Assembly: GCA_020633335.1 (NCBI GenBank)
Contig: JACKDU010000007.1
Coordinates: 1-64,000, forward strand
Reading direction: 5' to 3'
Length of the DNA: 64,000 nucleotides
Source: Myxococcales bacterium
Lineage (GTDB): Bacteria > Myxococcota_A > Polyangia > Nannocystales > Nannocystaceae
How positions within the stretch are numbered: position 1 is the first letter of the stretch; each line of letters opens with the position of its first letter. A model generated the notes under the pieces. It saw nothing but the letters and a program-made list of their open reading frames with translations, was not told the origin of the DNA and searched no databases. Positions 54,070-62,880 of this stretch are shown one piece after another. Made by a program: the position numbers and the translations under genes.

Positions 54070-55130
54070 GGGCAGTTCTTCGAGGTCACGCTCTGCCCGG
54101 TCTTGGGCACCCCGGCGTCGACGAACTCGAGCGCGATCGACTGACAGTTGGCGACCCCGCAATCCTCCTGGCGGGCGACGTGGGCGTGGCGCCCGGTCGA
54201 GTAGCCGGTCGACCCCGAGAGCCCGACCGCCTCGCCGCGCGGCACGAACTCGCCGTCGCCGACCAGGACCTCGTTGAGGTGCTTGTAGAGCGAGGTCGAG
54301 CCGTCGCCGTGGAGGAGGACGACGAGGTTGGCGTAGGCGTAGCACTCGGGGCCGCCGCCGGTGTAGCAGGGGTCGCCGGGCTTGGTCTGGTTGTAGGTGT
54401 GGAGGACGATCCCGTCGGCGATCGCTACCAGCGGGGTGCCGAGGCCGACGGCGAAGTCGAAGGCGTAGGCCGCCTTCCCCTGGTGCGAGAAGTCGCCGAA
54501 GTTGCCCTGCGAGACCGTCGCCGTGGTCCCGCAGGCGAGCGGGAGCCAGAAGCCCGCCGGCGGCTGGAGCTCGGGCGGCTCCTCGAGCGTGCAGGCGGCG
54601 TAGACCGCGGAGATGTAGCCGACCTGCCCCTCGAAGTCGATCTCGAACCACTTCGGGTCGCCGCTGACCACCTCGCCGTCGACGAGGTCGAGCGCGTCGA
54701 CGATCGCCCCGTTGGCGAGCTTGCCGATCGGCGCCTCGGCGGTCGACGGCGTCGGGCGGACGTTGAGGACGTTGCCCATCGCGACCATCACCTCGACCCG
54801 CGGACAATCGGGCGGGAGGCCGTCGGCGCCGGTGGTCGCGTCGGTGTCGCTCGCCGCGTCGCCGCTCGAGTCGCTGGTGCCGCTGGTGATGGTGGTGGTC
54901 GAGCCCTCGCTCGCGTCGCCGGTCGAGGAGGAGGTCGCGTCGCTCGAGTCGCTGCCGCTCGCATTGCTCGTCGTCGTGCTCGCGTCGCCGCTGCTCGTCG
55001 AGGTGCCCGCGCTCGCCTGCCCGGAGTTCGAGCTCCCCGCGCCCTCGGACTCGCCGCCCTCGGGGTCGCCGCAGGCGGCGGCGAGCGTCAGCGCGAGGAG
55101 CATGCGGAGCGGAGCGGGCCGTCGTGGCAT
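54066..55130 (-). CDS. M23-family metallopeptidase lipoprotein with SH3-like module
   Basis: Predicted lipoprotein of 354 aa. The lipobox LAAACGDPEG is followed by a 70-residue Ser/Thr/Asp stalk. A bacterial-SH3-like segment (NVLNVRPTPSTAEAPIGKLANG, FEGQVGYISAVYA) comes next, then a LytM/M23 domain. M23 metal-binding elements are HQGKAAYAFDFAVGLGTPLVAI (HxxxxxxAxD-like) and GRHAHVARQ (HxH), with ADGIVLHTYN between them. Peptidoglycan endopeptidase activity is expected, or it may be an inactive divisome-type activator. It overlaps truC by 4 bp at the convergent 3' ends. Confidence 0.87.
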   Translation of the reverse strand: MPRRPAPLRMLLALTLAAACGDPEGGESEGAGSSNSGQASAGTSTSSGDASTTTSNASGSDSSDATSSSTGDASEGSTTTITSGTSDSSGDAASDTDATTGADGLPPDCPRVEVMVAMGNVLNVRPTPSTAEAPIGKLANGAIVDALDLVDGEVVSGDPKWFEIDFEGQVGYISAVYAACTLEEPPELQPPAGFWLPLACGTTATVSQGNFGDFSHQGKAAYAFDFAVGLGTPLVAIADGIVLHTYNQTKPGDPCYTGGGPECYAYANLVVLLHGDGSTSLYKHLNEVLVGDGEFVPRGEAVGLSGSTGYSTGRHAHVARQEDCGVANCQSIALEFVDAGVPKTGQSVTSKNCP

Positions 55131-55176
55131 CGCCGCAGGCTAGCGCATTTTCGCGCGCGCGGTCGATACTCACCTA

Positions 55177-56364
55177 TCAGCGGACGCGGCGGCGATTGTT
55201 CGCATGGAGGATCTCGACCTGCGGCGCGTAGAAGGTCTCGCTGACCAGGCGAGCGCGGCGATCGACGCGGTAGCGCGCCCCGACCGTCACCCGCAGCGTC
55301 GCGGTCGCGACGGTCTCAAAGGTCCCCTGCTCGCGGTGGGCGCAGGGGGCCCCGGGCGGGCAACTGTTGGTGTCGCGGATCACCTCGCGGCCGACCACCC
55401 GCGAGGCGCTCGCCTCCCGCCGCAGCCGCACCCAGACGTCGAGCTCGCCGGGCTCCGGGAGCCAGGTGGCGATCACCATTGGGGCCGCCGGCGGGAGCTC
55501 ATCGAGCGTCCGCGGGAGCCCCGAGAGGTCGCTGCCCCGCTCGCGCGCCTCGCCTCGCTGGGCGGCGATCGCCTGATCGACGCGTGCGTGCTCGCCAGCG
55601 AGGGCGCCGAGGAGGCGCTCGATCAGGGCCTCGAGGACCTCCTGAGCGTTGCCTGCGAAGGCGTCAGTGCCCTCGACCTGGCGGAGCGCGGTGGCGATGA
55701 AGTGGATGCTCTGCCCGCCGCGGCCGCCGTTGACCTCGACCTCGACGAGGTGGGCGCAGGCGCCGAGGCCCCAGGGGTTCGGGGTGTCGGCGCGGAACAT
55801 CGCTGCGTCGCCGTGGAAGCGCCCGCCGCCGGCCGAGAGCGGGAGCTCGACCGACCACCCGGTGAGGTAGTTGAAGCCGCGGCCGTCGGAGGGGAAGTAG
55901 AGCGCGTAGTGCGAGTCGTGGCCGCGCGAGAAGTGGTACTCGACCCGCTCCTCGGGCGGCGCGTCGGTGCAATTCGGCGGGCCGCCGCTCCACCAGGCGA
56001 CCGACCAGAGGAGGCCGATCGCCCGCCCGGGGAGTGGATCGTTGGGGAAGGGCGCGACGCTCATCTCGTCGCGCCAGGTCGCCACGCGGGTCGGCGCGAG
56101 ATCCTCTGCCGGTGTCAGCGGCCGCACGTCGACGACGGCGAGGGGCGTCCAGGGACCCTCGTGCGGCTCAAGGGCCAGGTCGAAGTCAAAGCGCGGCTCG
56201 ACCGGAGGCGTCGGCGTCTGCGGGTCGCTGGTCTGCGAGGTCGCGTTCGGGTCGCCGCTGCGGTCGGGTGGGCGCTGCGTGATCGCGTCGCCGCCGCTCC
56301 GGCAGCTGATCGCGCCGAGCGCGAGGCAGGGCGCGAGGAGGCCGATCGTCGCCCGACGGAGCAT
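55177..56364 (-). CDS. Lipoprotein of unknown function
   Basis: Predicted lipoprotein of 395 aa, no family recognised. The signal peptide (LRRATIGLLAPCLALGAISC) ends in a lipobox cysteine; a short Thr/Pro/Asp linker follows. The globular part carries many aromatic strands (ERVEYHFSRGHDSHYALYFPSDGRG, GWSVELPLSAGGGRFHGDA, AHLVEVEVNGGRGGQSIHFIA), then a helical region with a possible coiled coil (NAQEVLEALIERLLGALAGEH) and a beta-rich end with SCPPGAPC. ATG 56364 gives the signal peptide. It is the same strand as the M23-type gene but separated by 46 bp. Confidence 0.75.
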   Translation of the reverse strand: MLRRATIGLLAPCLALGAISCRSGGDAITQRPPDRSGDPNATSQTSDPQTPTPPVEPRFDFDLALEPHEGPWTPLAVVDVRPLTPAEDLAPTRVATWRDEMSVAPFPNDPLPGRAIGLLWSVAWWSGGPPNCTDAPPEERVEYHFSRGHDSHYALYFPSDGRGFNYLTGWSVELPLSAGGGRFHGDAAMFRADTPNPWGLGACAHLVEVEVNGGRGGQSIHFIATALRQVEGTDAFAGNAQEVLEALIERLLGALAGEHARVDQAIAAQRGEARERGSDLSGLPRTLDELPPAAPMVIATWLPEPGELDVWVRLRREASASRVVGREVIRDTNSCPPGAPCAHREQGTFETVATATLRVTVGARYRVDRRARLVSETFYAPQVEILHANNRRRVR

Positions 56365-56571
56365 CCGGCGATCGTAGCAGGGCGCCTCGCCGCGTCGCAC
56401 GTCATCGCAAGGGGCATCGCTGGGGATGCGATCGTCGGGGGCCGCGGACCTCGCGAGCGCCCCGGTGATCTCCGGGAGAGCACCCCGGTCGCCCGTCCTC
56501 GGCGCCCGAGGTGATATACAGGAGACGCCCCGGGATCGCGGCCTTCGCCCGACCCAGGGCGATCGCCACCC

Positions 56572-58965
56572 ATGCGTATCCTCCACCTCTCCGACCTCCA
56601 CCGCGGCGGCTCCGAGACCCTCAAGGCGATCTGGGGCGGCCCCCAGAGCGCGATCCGCAAGCTCCCCGAGGCCGAGCAGCGCTTCGACTACATCGTCGTC
56701 AGCGGCGACCTCTCGGAGACCGCGCGCCCCGGCGAGTACGACGAGCTCCTCGAGTTCACCCTCACCACTCTCACGCCCTACCTCCGCGAGCCCGAGGATC
56801 GGCGGCGGCTGATCTTCGTGCCCGGCAACCACGACGTCGACTGGAGCGCCGACCTCGGCGAGCCCCTGCAGATCGCCGCGATGCTCGAGGGCTTCGGCGG
56901 CGCCAACACCCTCGAGAAGCACCTCCGCGCCTACCGCGAGGATCCGGCGCGCTCGGGGATCCGCCAGATCATCTCGAAGTACGGCCACGTCGAGTGGCTC
57001 CGCCTCGACGAGGACCGCCAGGCCAACCGCTTCCGCAACGTCCAGCGCTTCCTCGACGAGCTCTACGGCGACGGCCTCGCGGCCCCCTGCCGGCGCTTCG
57101 ACCTCCTGAGCCCGCGCGAGGGCCACGACTGGTCGGCCCACATCTTCCCCGAGGAGCAGGTCGCGTTTGTCGGCTTCAACTCCTGCTTCATGAACGACCG
57201 CTACTGGACCGGCGCGGCGATCTCGCGGGAGTCGATCGCCCAGGCGACGACCTACCTCCACGAGCACGCCGACGGCTGCCTGCGGATCGCGGTCTGGCAC
57301 CACGGGGTCCACACCGACTCGTACCGCCCCGACTACCTCAACCAGGCCGACATCGGTGAGCTGATCATCTCGGGCTTCCAGGTCGGCTTCCACGGCCACA
57401 CCCACAAGGCGTCGTCGGAGCAGCTCGACTGGCTCACCGACCGCTTCGTGATCGTCTCGACCGGCTCGCTCGGGGCCAACCAGCACCACCGCCCGGACGC
57501 GGTCGGCCGTCAATTCTCGATCGCCCGCCTCTACCCCCACCAGGCGTATGTGCAGGTCTACGAGCGCGGCGGCGACGTCTCGGCCTATGTCCGCAAGCGC
57601 ACCCGGACCTTCTCGCTGGTCTCGCCGACCGAGAAGGACCACCGCGAGGTCACGGCCAACCTCCACCGCCGCGCCTACCACGTCGACCGCCACGGGATCA
57701 TGACCGTCGACGTCGAGATCACCGAGCTCCAGAGCCCGCACCCGGTGGTCGTCGCCGAGGTGACGCCGCCGGTCTGCGAGGCCCGCGGCGCCGAGGCGCC
57801 GGCGAGCTCGCCGGGCTTCGAGATCCGCCAGACCCACCACCCGCGGGAGGGGACGATCCGCTTCACCCTCTACCCGCCGGAGTACCGGCCGACCGATCTC
57901 CGCTGGCGCTACCAGGCGTCGAACGCGATCCCGCTCACCCGCGCCGAGGTCCCGCTCTACGACGTCGGCCTCCGCCGCGGGCACGATCCCGCGCGCTCCG
58001 GCGACGTCCTCCGCACCCACCTCGTCACCTTCCCCTGCAAGCTCCTCGACCTCGCCTTCGACTTCGAGGGCGACGTGATCGAGCCGGGCTCGGCCGCGGC
58101 CCGCGTCGAGCGCCTGGTCCAGGGGCCAGGTGAGGCCTACTGGGAGCGAGCGGTCGCCGAGGAGCGGCGCTGCCGGCTGGCGCCCGAGGGCGAGCGCGCG
58201 GTCCGCCTCGAGATCGAGGCGCCGATCGTCGGCCACCGCTACGGGGTCGCCTTCCGCCCCAGCGCGGTCGGCGCGCCGCTCGACTACATGTCCTCGCGGA
58301 TCGCCGCCAAGCTCATCGATCGCTGCCTCGGCGACCGCGACAGCGGGCCGATGCTCGCCTGCCTCCTCGCCGAGTCGGTGGTCGGCGCGGTCTCGGGTGT
58401 CTTTAATAACATGTCCCTTGATCGGGTGACCTGGAGCGGCCTGATCTGGGACGACGCGCGCAAGCGCCTCTCGACGGTCTTCGGCAATTTTCCGCAGCGG
58501 CAGTGGGCGGTCACCTTCGCCCACGGGGCGGGGATCGCCGGCCACGCCTTCCGCTTCAACCGCCCGGGCGCCTGGTGCCGCGGCGGCGATCATTCGAAGG
58601 AGGCGCTGGTCTACCAGCGGCGGGCCTCGTCGCAGGACTGGGAGCCCGACCACGACTGGATCGTCTGCGTGCCGATCGTCGGCGACGGGCGCAAGAACCC
58701 GCTCGGGGTCGTCTGCTTCGAGGGCGGCGGCAAGGCCGAGGGCTTCGGCGATCGCCTCCGCGAATTCGCCAACGCCGCGCTCGCCCGCGAGGTCACCAAG
58801 GGCTCGCCGTGGGAGGCCTTCCAGCACAACCTGAGCACCGCGGTGAACACCGGCTTCTGGCAGGCCTGCGCGGTCGCCGAGTGCCTGGTCGACTACCAGT
58901 CCTACGTCGACGACCTGATCCGCGGCCTCGGCCTCGGCGGCGTCCCGGGCGAGCCCGCGAGCTAG
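56572..58965 (+). CDS. Calcineurin-like metallophosphoesterase fused to C-terminal GAF domain
   Basis: Cytoplasmic protein of 797 aa with an unusual architecture. The N-terminal 300 residues are a calcineurin-type metallophosphoesterase with all metal motifs: ILHLSDLHRGG (D8, H10), VVSGDLSE, PGNHDVDW, AVWHHGVH and GFHGHTHKAS. It should hydrolyse a phosphodiester such as a nucleotide or nucleic acid. Residues about 330-560 form an unrecognised beta-rich domain. The last 200 residues resemble a GAF domain (HDWIVCVPIVGDGRKNPLGVVCFEGGG). This suggests ligand-regulated phosphoesterase activity. A 207-bp space lies upstream, opposite the preceding lipoprotein gene. ATG 56572 starts the conserved motif. 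A short stretch near 58400-58430 uses atypical A/T-rich codons. Confidence 0.85.
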   Translation: MRILHLSDLHRGGSETLKAIWGGPQSAIRKLPEAEQRFDYIVVSGDLSETARPGEYDELLEFTLTTLTPYLREPEDRRRLIFVPGNHDVDWSADLGEPLQIAAMLEGFGGANTLEKHLRAYREDPARSGIRQIISKYGHVEWLRLDEDRQANRFRNVQRFLDELYGDGLAAPCRRFDLLSPREGHDWSAHIFPEEQVAFVGFNSCFMNDRYWTGAAISRESIAQATTYLHEHADGCLRIAVWHHGVHTDSYRPDYLNQADIGELIISGFQVGFHGHTHKASSEQLDWLTDRFVIVSTGSLGANQHHRPDAVGRQFSIARLYPHQAYVQVYERGGDVSAYVRKRTRTFSLVSPTEKDHREVTANLHRRAYHVDRHGIMTVDVEITELQSPHPVVVAEVTPPVCEARGAEAPASSPGFEIRQTHHPREGTIRFTLYPPEYRPTDLRWRYQASNAIPLTRAEVPLYDVGLRRGHDPARSGDVLRTHLVTFPCKLLDLAFDFEGDVIEPGSAAARVERLVQGPGEAYWERAVAEERRCRLAPEGERAVRLEIEAPIVGHRYGVAFRPSAVGAPLDYMSSRIAAKLIDRCLGDRDSGPMLACLLAESVVGAVSGVFNNMSLDRVTWSGLIWDDARKRLSTVFGNFPQRQWAVTFAHGAGIAGHAFRFNRPGAWCRGGDHSKEALVYQRRASSQDWEPDHDWIVCVPIVGDGRKNPLGVVCFEGGGKAEGFGDRLREFANAALAREVTKGSPWEAFQHNLSTAVNTGFWQACAVAECLVDYQSYVDDLIRGLGLGGVPGEPAS

Positions 58966-59303
58966 CGTTCGGACACAGAGATCTCGACCCAGCCTCGCGC
59001 TGCGATCGTCGTCGCTCGACCTTCGCACATCGTTCCCGCTCGCCCGAGCGCGGCGGCGGAGCGCGGGCGGTGTTTGACGGAGACACCTGACTCCCGCGCG
59101 CCCCAGGGGCTCGCTGAGGACCGCAGGCGCTGACCTCCACGCGAGCCCCGGCTCTCTCGGCGGCGTGAGCGAGGCGGAGCGCGAGCTCCTCGCCCGTCAG
59201 CCGCCGCCTCGGCCCCATCCGCCGATCTCGGCGCACCCTCGCCCGCGACCGCTCGCCTCCGCTGGCTGGCCGCGCCGCCGCCGGCTCCGTTATCCTCCCG
59301 CCA
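58966..59303. other. Intergenic region with no clear gene
   Basis: About 340 bp between the metallophosphoesterase gene and the TonB-dependent-receptor-like gene. I see no open frame with convincing protein character and no terminator. The 10-mer tttgacggag at 59073-59082, also found upstream of the alpha-2-macroglobulin gene, may be a -35-like element. Confidence 0.5.
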
Positions 59304-61688
59304 GTGCCGCTCACCCTCCCGCTGGCCCTCGGCCTCGCGCTCGCGCTCGCGCCGGTGGGTCCCCGGGAGCGCCCCGCCGAGGCGCCGCTCGAGGCCCAGG
59401 TCGGCGAGGCGCGGGCGGTCGAGGGCGAGGCGCGGGCGCCGGTGGTCGAGGCCGGCGACGGGACGCGGATGGCCGCGCCGATCGCCAGCGCGCGCCTCCG
59501 CGGCAAGGTCTACGCGCTCGGCAGCCGCGATCCGATCGCCGGCGCCCGGGTCGTCGCCGTCGACGGACCCCAGACCGAGAGCGCGGCCGACGGCGCCTTC
59601 GAGCTCTGGCTGGTCCCCGGGCTCCACGAGGTCGTGCTCCGCGCGGACGGCTACGAGGACCTCCGGGTCCGGGTCGAGCTCGCCATGGGCGACGACCTCG
59701 AGTACGAGTACCGCCTCGACACCGACGCCGACGGCAACCGCTACCGCACGGTCGTCCGCCACCAGCGCGAGATCGCTGTCTCAAAGACCACGTTGCGCGA
59801 CGAGGAGATCCACGCGGTCCCGGGCGCGCGCGGCGACCCCTTCCGGGTGATCCAGAGCCTCCCCGGGACCTCGCAGCTCGCCGGCTTCCTCCCCTACGTC
59901 GTCGTCCGCGGGGCCGCGCCGGGCAACACCGGCTACTACCTCGACGGCGTGCGGGTGCCGATCCTCTTCCACGTCGCGGTCGGCCCCTCGGTGATCCACC
60001 CCTACTTCATCGACTCGGTCGACTTCTACCCGAGCGGCGCGCCGGTGCGCCTCGGCCGCTACACCAGCGGGATCATCGAGGGGCGGACGCGGGCGGCCCG
60101 CCGCGATCGCCCGCACGGGGACTTCGACGTCCGCCTCACCGACGCCGGCGGGATCCTCGAGGTCCCCTTCGATCGCCGCCGCAAGCCCGGCTGCAAGGAG
60201 AAGGATCGGAGCAAGTGCGAGCGCGGCCCGGCGCGGGGCTCGCTCACGCTCGCCGGCCGCTACTCCTACACCGCCGGGGTGCTCACCCTGGTCCAGTCGA
60301 CCGCCAAGATCGCCTTCTGGGACTACCAGCTCCGCCTCGATCACCGCCTCGGCGCGCGCGCGAACTACACCGCCTTCGCCTTCGGCTCCTACGACGAGAT
60401 CGGCGAGAAGGCCGCCCCGGACCCCTTCCTCCGCTTCGAATTCCACCGCTTCGTGCAGCGGGTGCGGCAGCCCCTCCGCGACGACGGCGAGGTCGTCTAC
60501 AGCCTCGCGCTCGGCCTCGACCGCTCGGGCTTCGCCGACACCAAGACCAACGAGTACCTGGTCGCGCCGCGCGTCGACATCCGCATGCCGCTGCGCTCGA
60601 AGAGCGCGATCTTCGGCTTCGGCCTCGACCAGGAGTTTCAGATCTTCCGGGCGGTCGCCGACGTCAACGATCCGGTCGGCACCAGCGACGCGACCGCCCT
60701 CCTCTTTAACGACCGCACGGTCTCGGCGACGGGCGTCTACGCCGAGCTCCTCTGGCAGAAGGGGATCCTCGAGATGCGCCCGGGCCTGCGGGCTGACGTC
60801 TACATTCAGGACGGGGTGTCGCCGGTGCTACCCCAGGCGAGGAGCATTACCCACGCCTGGGGGCTGGATCCCCGACTCCTCGTACGCGAACGTCTCAACG
60901 ATCGCTGGACCCTCCGCCAGAACGTCGGCCTCTACCATCAGCCGCCGAGCGCGCCGATCCCGATCCCCGGCTTCGAGAGCTTCGGCTTCGAACGCGGCCT
61001 CCAGCGCAACCTCCAGGGGTCCATGGGCTACGAGCTCAAGCTCGGCGACCAGGTGATCCTCACCCAGGACGCCTACGTCGGCCGCCTCGGGAACCTCCAG
61101 GACTACGACATCGCCGCCGCACTCAACAGCTCGGTGCTCGAAGTTGAGGACCTCGTCACCCAGGTGAACGGGTGGGCCTATGGCCTCGAGACCATGCTCC
61201 GTCTGGCGCCATCGATGCGCCTCTTCGGTTGGGCGGCATACACGCTCTCCCGCTCGACGCGCGACTTCTCGGTCGGCGGGAGCGCGCCGTCGAACTGGGA
61301 TCAGCGCCACATCCTCAACGTGGTCCTCGGCTACCGCATCGGCCGCAAGTGGAGCTTCGGCGGCCGCGTACACGTCCACAGCGGACGCCCCTACACCGCC
61401 CAGATCGGCGACCAGAGCTACGCCGAGGCCCTCACCCAGAACCGCAACAATCGCCGCCTCCAACCCTTCTTCCAGCTCGACGTTCGCCTCGAGCGCCGTT
61501 GGATCTTTCGGACATGGATGCTCGCGGCGATGCTCGACGTGATCAACAGCACGTATGCCTCCGAGGTGCTGGCCTGTCTGCCACCTGACGAGTCCAACGG
61601 GACATCTACGATCTTCGGCGCGACCGGATGCAACGCGCAGGCGCTGCGTTACGTCTTGCCATCGATCGGCCTTCGTGGTGTATTCTGA
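59304..61688 (+). CDS. TonB-dependent receptor-like outer-membrane protein with carboxypeptidase-like N-domain
   Basis: Outer-membrane protein of 794 aa. It starts at GTG 59304 with a signal peptide (PLTLPLALGLALALAPVG). After a linker comes a carboxypeptidase-regulatory-like (peptidase M14 prealbumin) domain (GKVYALGSRDPIAGARVVAVD, LVPGLHEVVLRADGYED). A plug domain follows, with DPFRVIQSLPGTSQLAGF, VVVRGAAPGNTGYYLDGVRVP and FYPSGAPVRLGRYTSG. Then comes a long beta-barrel ending in the aromatic strand LPSIGLRGVF. The layout matches SusC/TonB-dependent transporters or OAR-like proteins; no clear N-terminal TonB box is visible. Codons from about 61120 are noticeably less GC-biased than the rest. 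A small XRE regulator lies downstream. Confidence 0.85.
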   Translation: MPLTLPLALGLALALAPVGPRERPAEAPLEAQVGEARAVEGEARAPVVEAGDGTRMAAPIASARLRGKVYALGSRDPIAGARVVAVDGPQTESAADGAFELWLVPGLHEVVLRADGYEDLRVRVELAMGDDLEYEYRLDTDADGNRYRTVVRHQREIAVSKTTLRDEEIHAVPGARGDPFRVIQSLPGTSQLAGFLPYVVVRGAAPGNTGYYLDGVRVPILFHVAVGPSVIHPYFIDSVDFYPSGAPVRLGRYTSGIIEGRTRAARRDRPHGDFDVRLTDAGGILEVPFDRRRKPGCKEKDRSKCERGPARGSLTLAGRYSYTAGVLTLVQSTAKIAFWDYQLRLDHRLGARANYTAFAFGSYDEIGEKAAPDPFLRFEFHRFVQRVRQPLRDDGEVVYSLALGLDRSGFADTKTNEYLVAPRVDIRMPLRSKSAIFGFGLDQEFQIFRAVADVNDPVGTSDATALLFNDRTVSATGVYAELLWQKGILEMRPGLRADVYIQDGVSPVLPQARSITHAWGLDPRLLVRERLNDRWTLRQNVGLYHQPPSAPIPIPGFESFGFERGLQRNLQGSMGYELKLGDQVILTQDAYVGRLGNLQDYDIAAALNSSVLEVEDLVTQVNGWAYGLETMLRLAPSMRLFGWAAYTLSRSTRDFSVGGSAPSNWDQRHILNVVLGYRIGRKWSFGGRVHVHSGRPYTAQIGDQSYAEALTQNRNNRRLQPFFQLDVRLERRWIFRTWMLAAMLDVINSTYASEVLACLPPDESNGTSTIFGATGCNAQALRYVLPSIGLRGVF

Positions 61689-61705
61689 GCCGCGCTCCGG
61701 GACCT

Positions 61706-61770
61706 CCCCAAAACCCGCATTTGGGGACAGGTTCGAGCGCATGAACCTCGTGCCATGACGGTACGGTCAT
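61706..61770 (+). promoter_or_regulatory. Three successive dyads upstream of XRE regulator
   Basis: Within 100 bp between the barrel gene and the XRE gene lie three inverted repeats: ccccaaa/tttgggg (61706-61712 with 61720-61726), aggttc/gaacct (61729-61734 with 61743-61748) and atgac/gtcat (61755-61759 with 61766-61770). The first could end the barrel transcript. The others sit at typical promoter-operator positions for autoregulation by the XRE protein. Confidence 0.45.
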
Positions 61771-61774
61771 CTTC

Positions 61775-61780
61775 AGGAGA
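61775..61780 (+). promoter_or_regulatory. Shine-Dalgarno aggaga for XRE regulator
   Basis: An aggaga lies 8 nt before ATG 61789 and supports that start, in preference to a second, out-of-frame ATG at 61793. Confidence 0.6.
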
Positions 61781-61788
61781 CCGCGCGA

Positions 61789-62163
61789 ATGAATGAAGTA
61801 GCCCAGGAAATCGGCCGCAAGATTCGCCAGTGGCGGCTTGCCACCCCGCCGCCGAAGACCCGCCGCAAGCGCCGCGGTGAGACCGGCTGGCGCGACCATA
61901 TGACCATCGAGGAGCTCGCCAAGGCGACCGGCCTCACGGTCACGACGGTCAACAAGCTCGAGCTCGGCTACAAGGCGCCGCGGGTCGAGTCGCTCCTCCT
62001 CCTCTGCCAGGCCTTCAGCTGCGAGCCGAACGAGCTCCTCCCCAAGGTGAAGGGGCGCTCGACCGCGAAGACTGAGCTCCTCGACGAGCTCCACGCGCTT
62101 GCGAGCAACATGAGCCCGAAGCAGATCCGCGATCTCCTCCGCTACGCGCGCGGCGAGGAGTAG
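61789..62163 (+). CDS. XRE-family helix-turn-helix regulator
   Basis: Small DNA-binding protein of 124 aa with a Cro/C1-type helix-turn-helix. Residues about 38-85 hold MTIEELAKATGLTVTTVNKLE and YKAPRVESLLLLCQAFSCEPNELL, the canonical XRE pattern. A basic linker (PPPKTRRKRRGETGW) splits the first helix from the motif, which is unusual. The C-terminal 35 residues are helical (LLDELHALASNMSPKQIRDLLRYARG) and probably dimerise the protein. The start is supported by aggaga. It is followed by a strong terminator, so it may be transcribed alone. Candidate operators lie just upstream. Confidence 0.9.
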   Translation: MNEVAQEIGRKIRQWRLATPPPKTRRKRRGETGWRDHMTIEELAKATGLTVTTVNKLELGYKAPRVESLLLLCQAFSCEPNELLPKVKGRSTAKTELLDELHALASNMSPKQIRDLLRYARGEE

Positions 62164-62183
62164 ATCCCCGATCGAAGAGCACG

Positions 62184-62227
62184 AGGGCGGGCGCCGGGCA
62201 GAGCCGGGCGCCTGCCCTTCTCTTTTT
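62184..62227 (+). terminator. Rho-independent terminator of XRE gene
   Basis: A 12-bp stem (62184-62195 with 62207-62218, one G-T wobble), an 11-nt loop, then tctcttttt. It lies 21 bp after the XRE stop. This is the clearest intrinsic terminator in the window. Confidence 0.85.
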
Positions 62228-62272
62228 GGCGGGCGTGAACGCGCCGGTCGGAGCGCCGGCGGCGCTGGCGTT

Positions 62273-62439
62273 CACCTGTCCCAAGGTTCGGCTGAACCAA
62301 ACGCCAGGCGAGCCCCGCCCCTCGCGCGGAAGACGCGCGGTCCGCGTTCGCGGCGTCTCATCAGTATGATCGGACAGGTCGAGACCGGCGCCGAATCGCC
62401 CCTGGGGGTTCAAAGCGCCATTGAACCTTGGGACAGGTG
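62273..62439. repeat. 167-bp segment bounded by perfect 17-bp inverted repeats
   Basis: cacctgtcccaaggttc (62273-62289) and its exact reverse complement (62423-62439) bound the segment. The left arm continues into a nested hairpin ggttc-ggct-gaacc (62285-62298). No target-site duplication and no coding frame are seen. This resembles a miniature inverted-repeat element. Confidence 0.6.
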
Positions 62440-62471
62440 CCGCCCGCCCCCATGGACCGCGGGCGGACGGC

Positions 62472-62515
62472 GCATGAGCGCGGCATGAGCGGCGCATGAG
62501 CGGCGCATGAGCGGC
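62472..62515. repeat. Four tandem 11-bp repeats
   Basis: Unit gcatgagcggc, three perfect copies (62483-62515) preceded by one with two changes (62472-62482). The unit is not a multiple of three and no gene crosses it. Too short and too tightly spaced to be CRISPR. Confidence 0.7.
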
Positions 62516-62808
62516 GCAGGGATCGTCCGTTCCGCCTCGGTCGCGGGCGGATGGAGGTGCGCGACGCGTGGGCGGCGAGCGACCTCGGTCGGCAAGGTCG
62601 CGGCGAGCGCTGCCCCCGCGCGCCTCGGACCCGGGGGTAGCGACGCGCGGCGACCTTGACGACGCTGCTCGGCGTCACCCGATGCAGGACGCGACTCGCT
62701 ACCTCGGTCTGACGGGCGCGGGCGCTGCTCGGGGTTGCCCGCGATGCCGCGCCCTCGGCGTGCCCGGACTCTCGGCCTCTGACGGGCGAGCGCTGCTCGT
62801 TCGGACTA

Positions 62809-62880
62809 GGGTTGTCAGGGATGCCTGGACACGATTCGCTGCGACCTCGGCCTCGGGTTGTCAGGGATGCCTGGACACGA
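62809..62880. repeat. Two 26-bp direct repeats
   Basis: A 26-bp sequence beginning gggttgtcagggatgcct occurs exactly at 62809-62834 and 62855-62880, separated by 20 bp. Weaker copies of a ctgacgggcg-containing motif lie upstream near 62710 and 62779. Confidence 0.65.

Noticed and set aside
55177..59028. A 1283-codon minus-strand frame reaching across the metallophosphoesterase gene
   Set aside because: Only its last 395 codons (the lipoprotein from 56364) look real. The rest is antisense to the metallophosphoesterase gene.
62472..62515. CRISPR array
   Set aside because: The repeat is 11 bp with no spacers and no cas genes are nearby.
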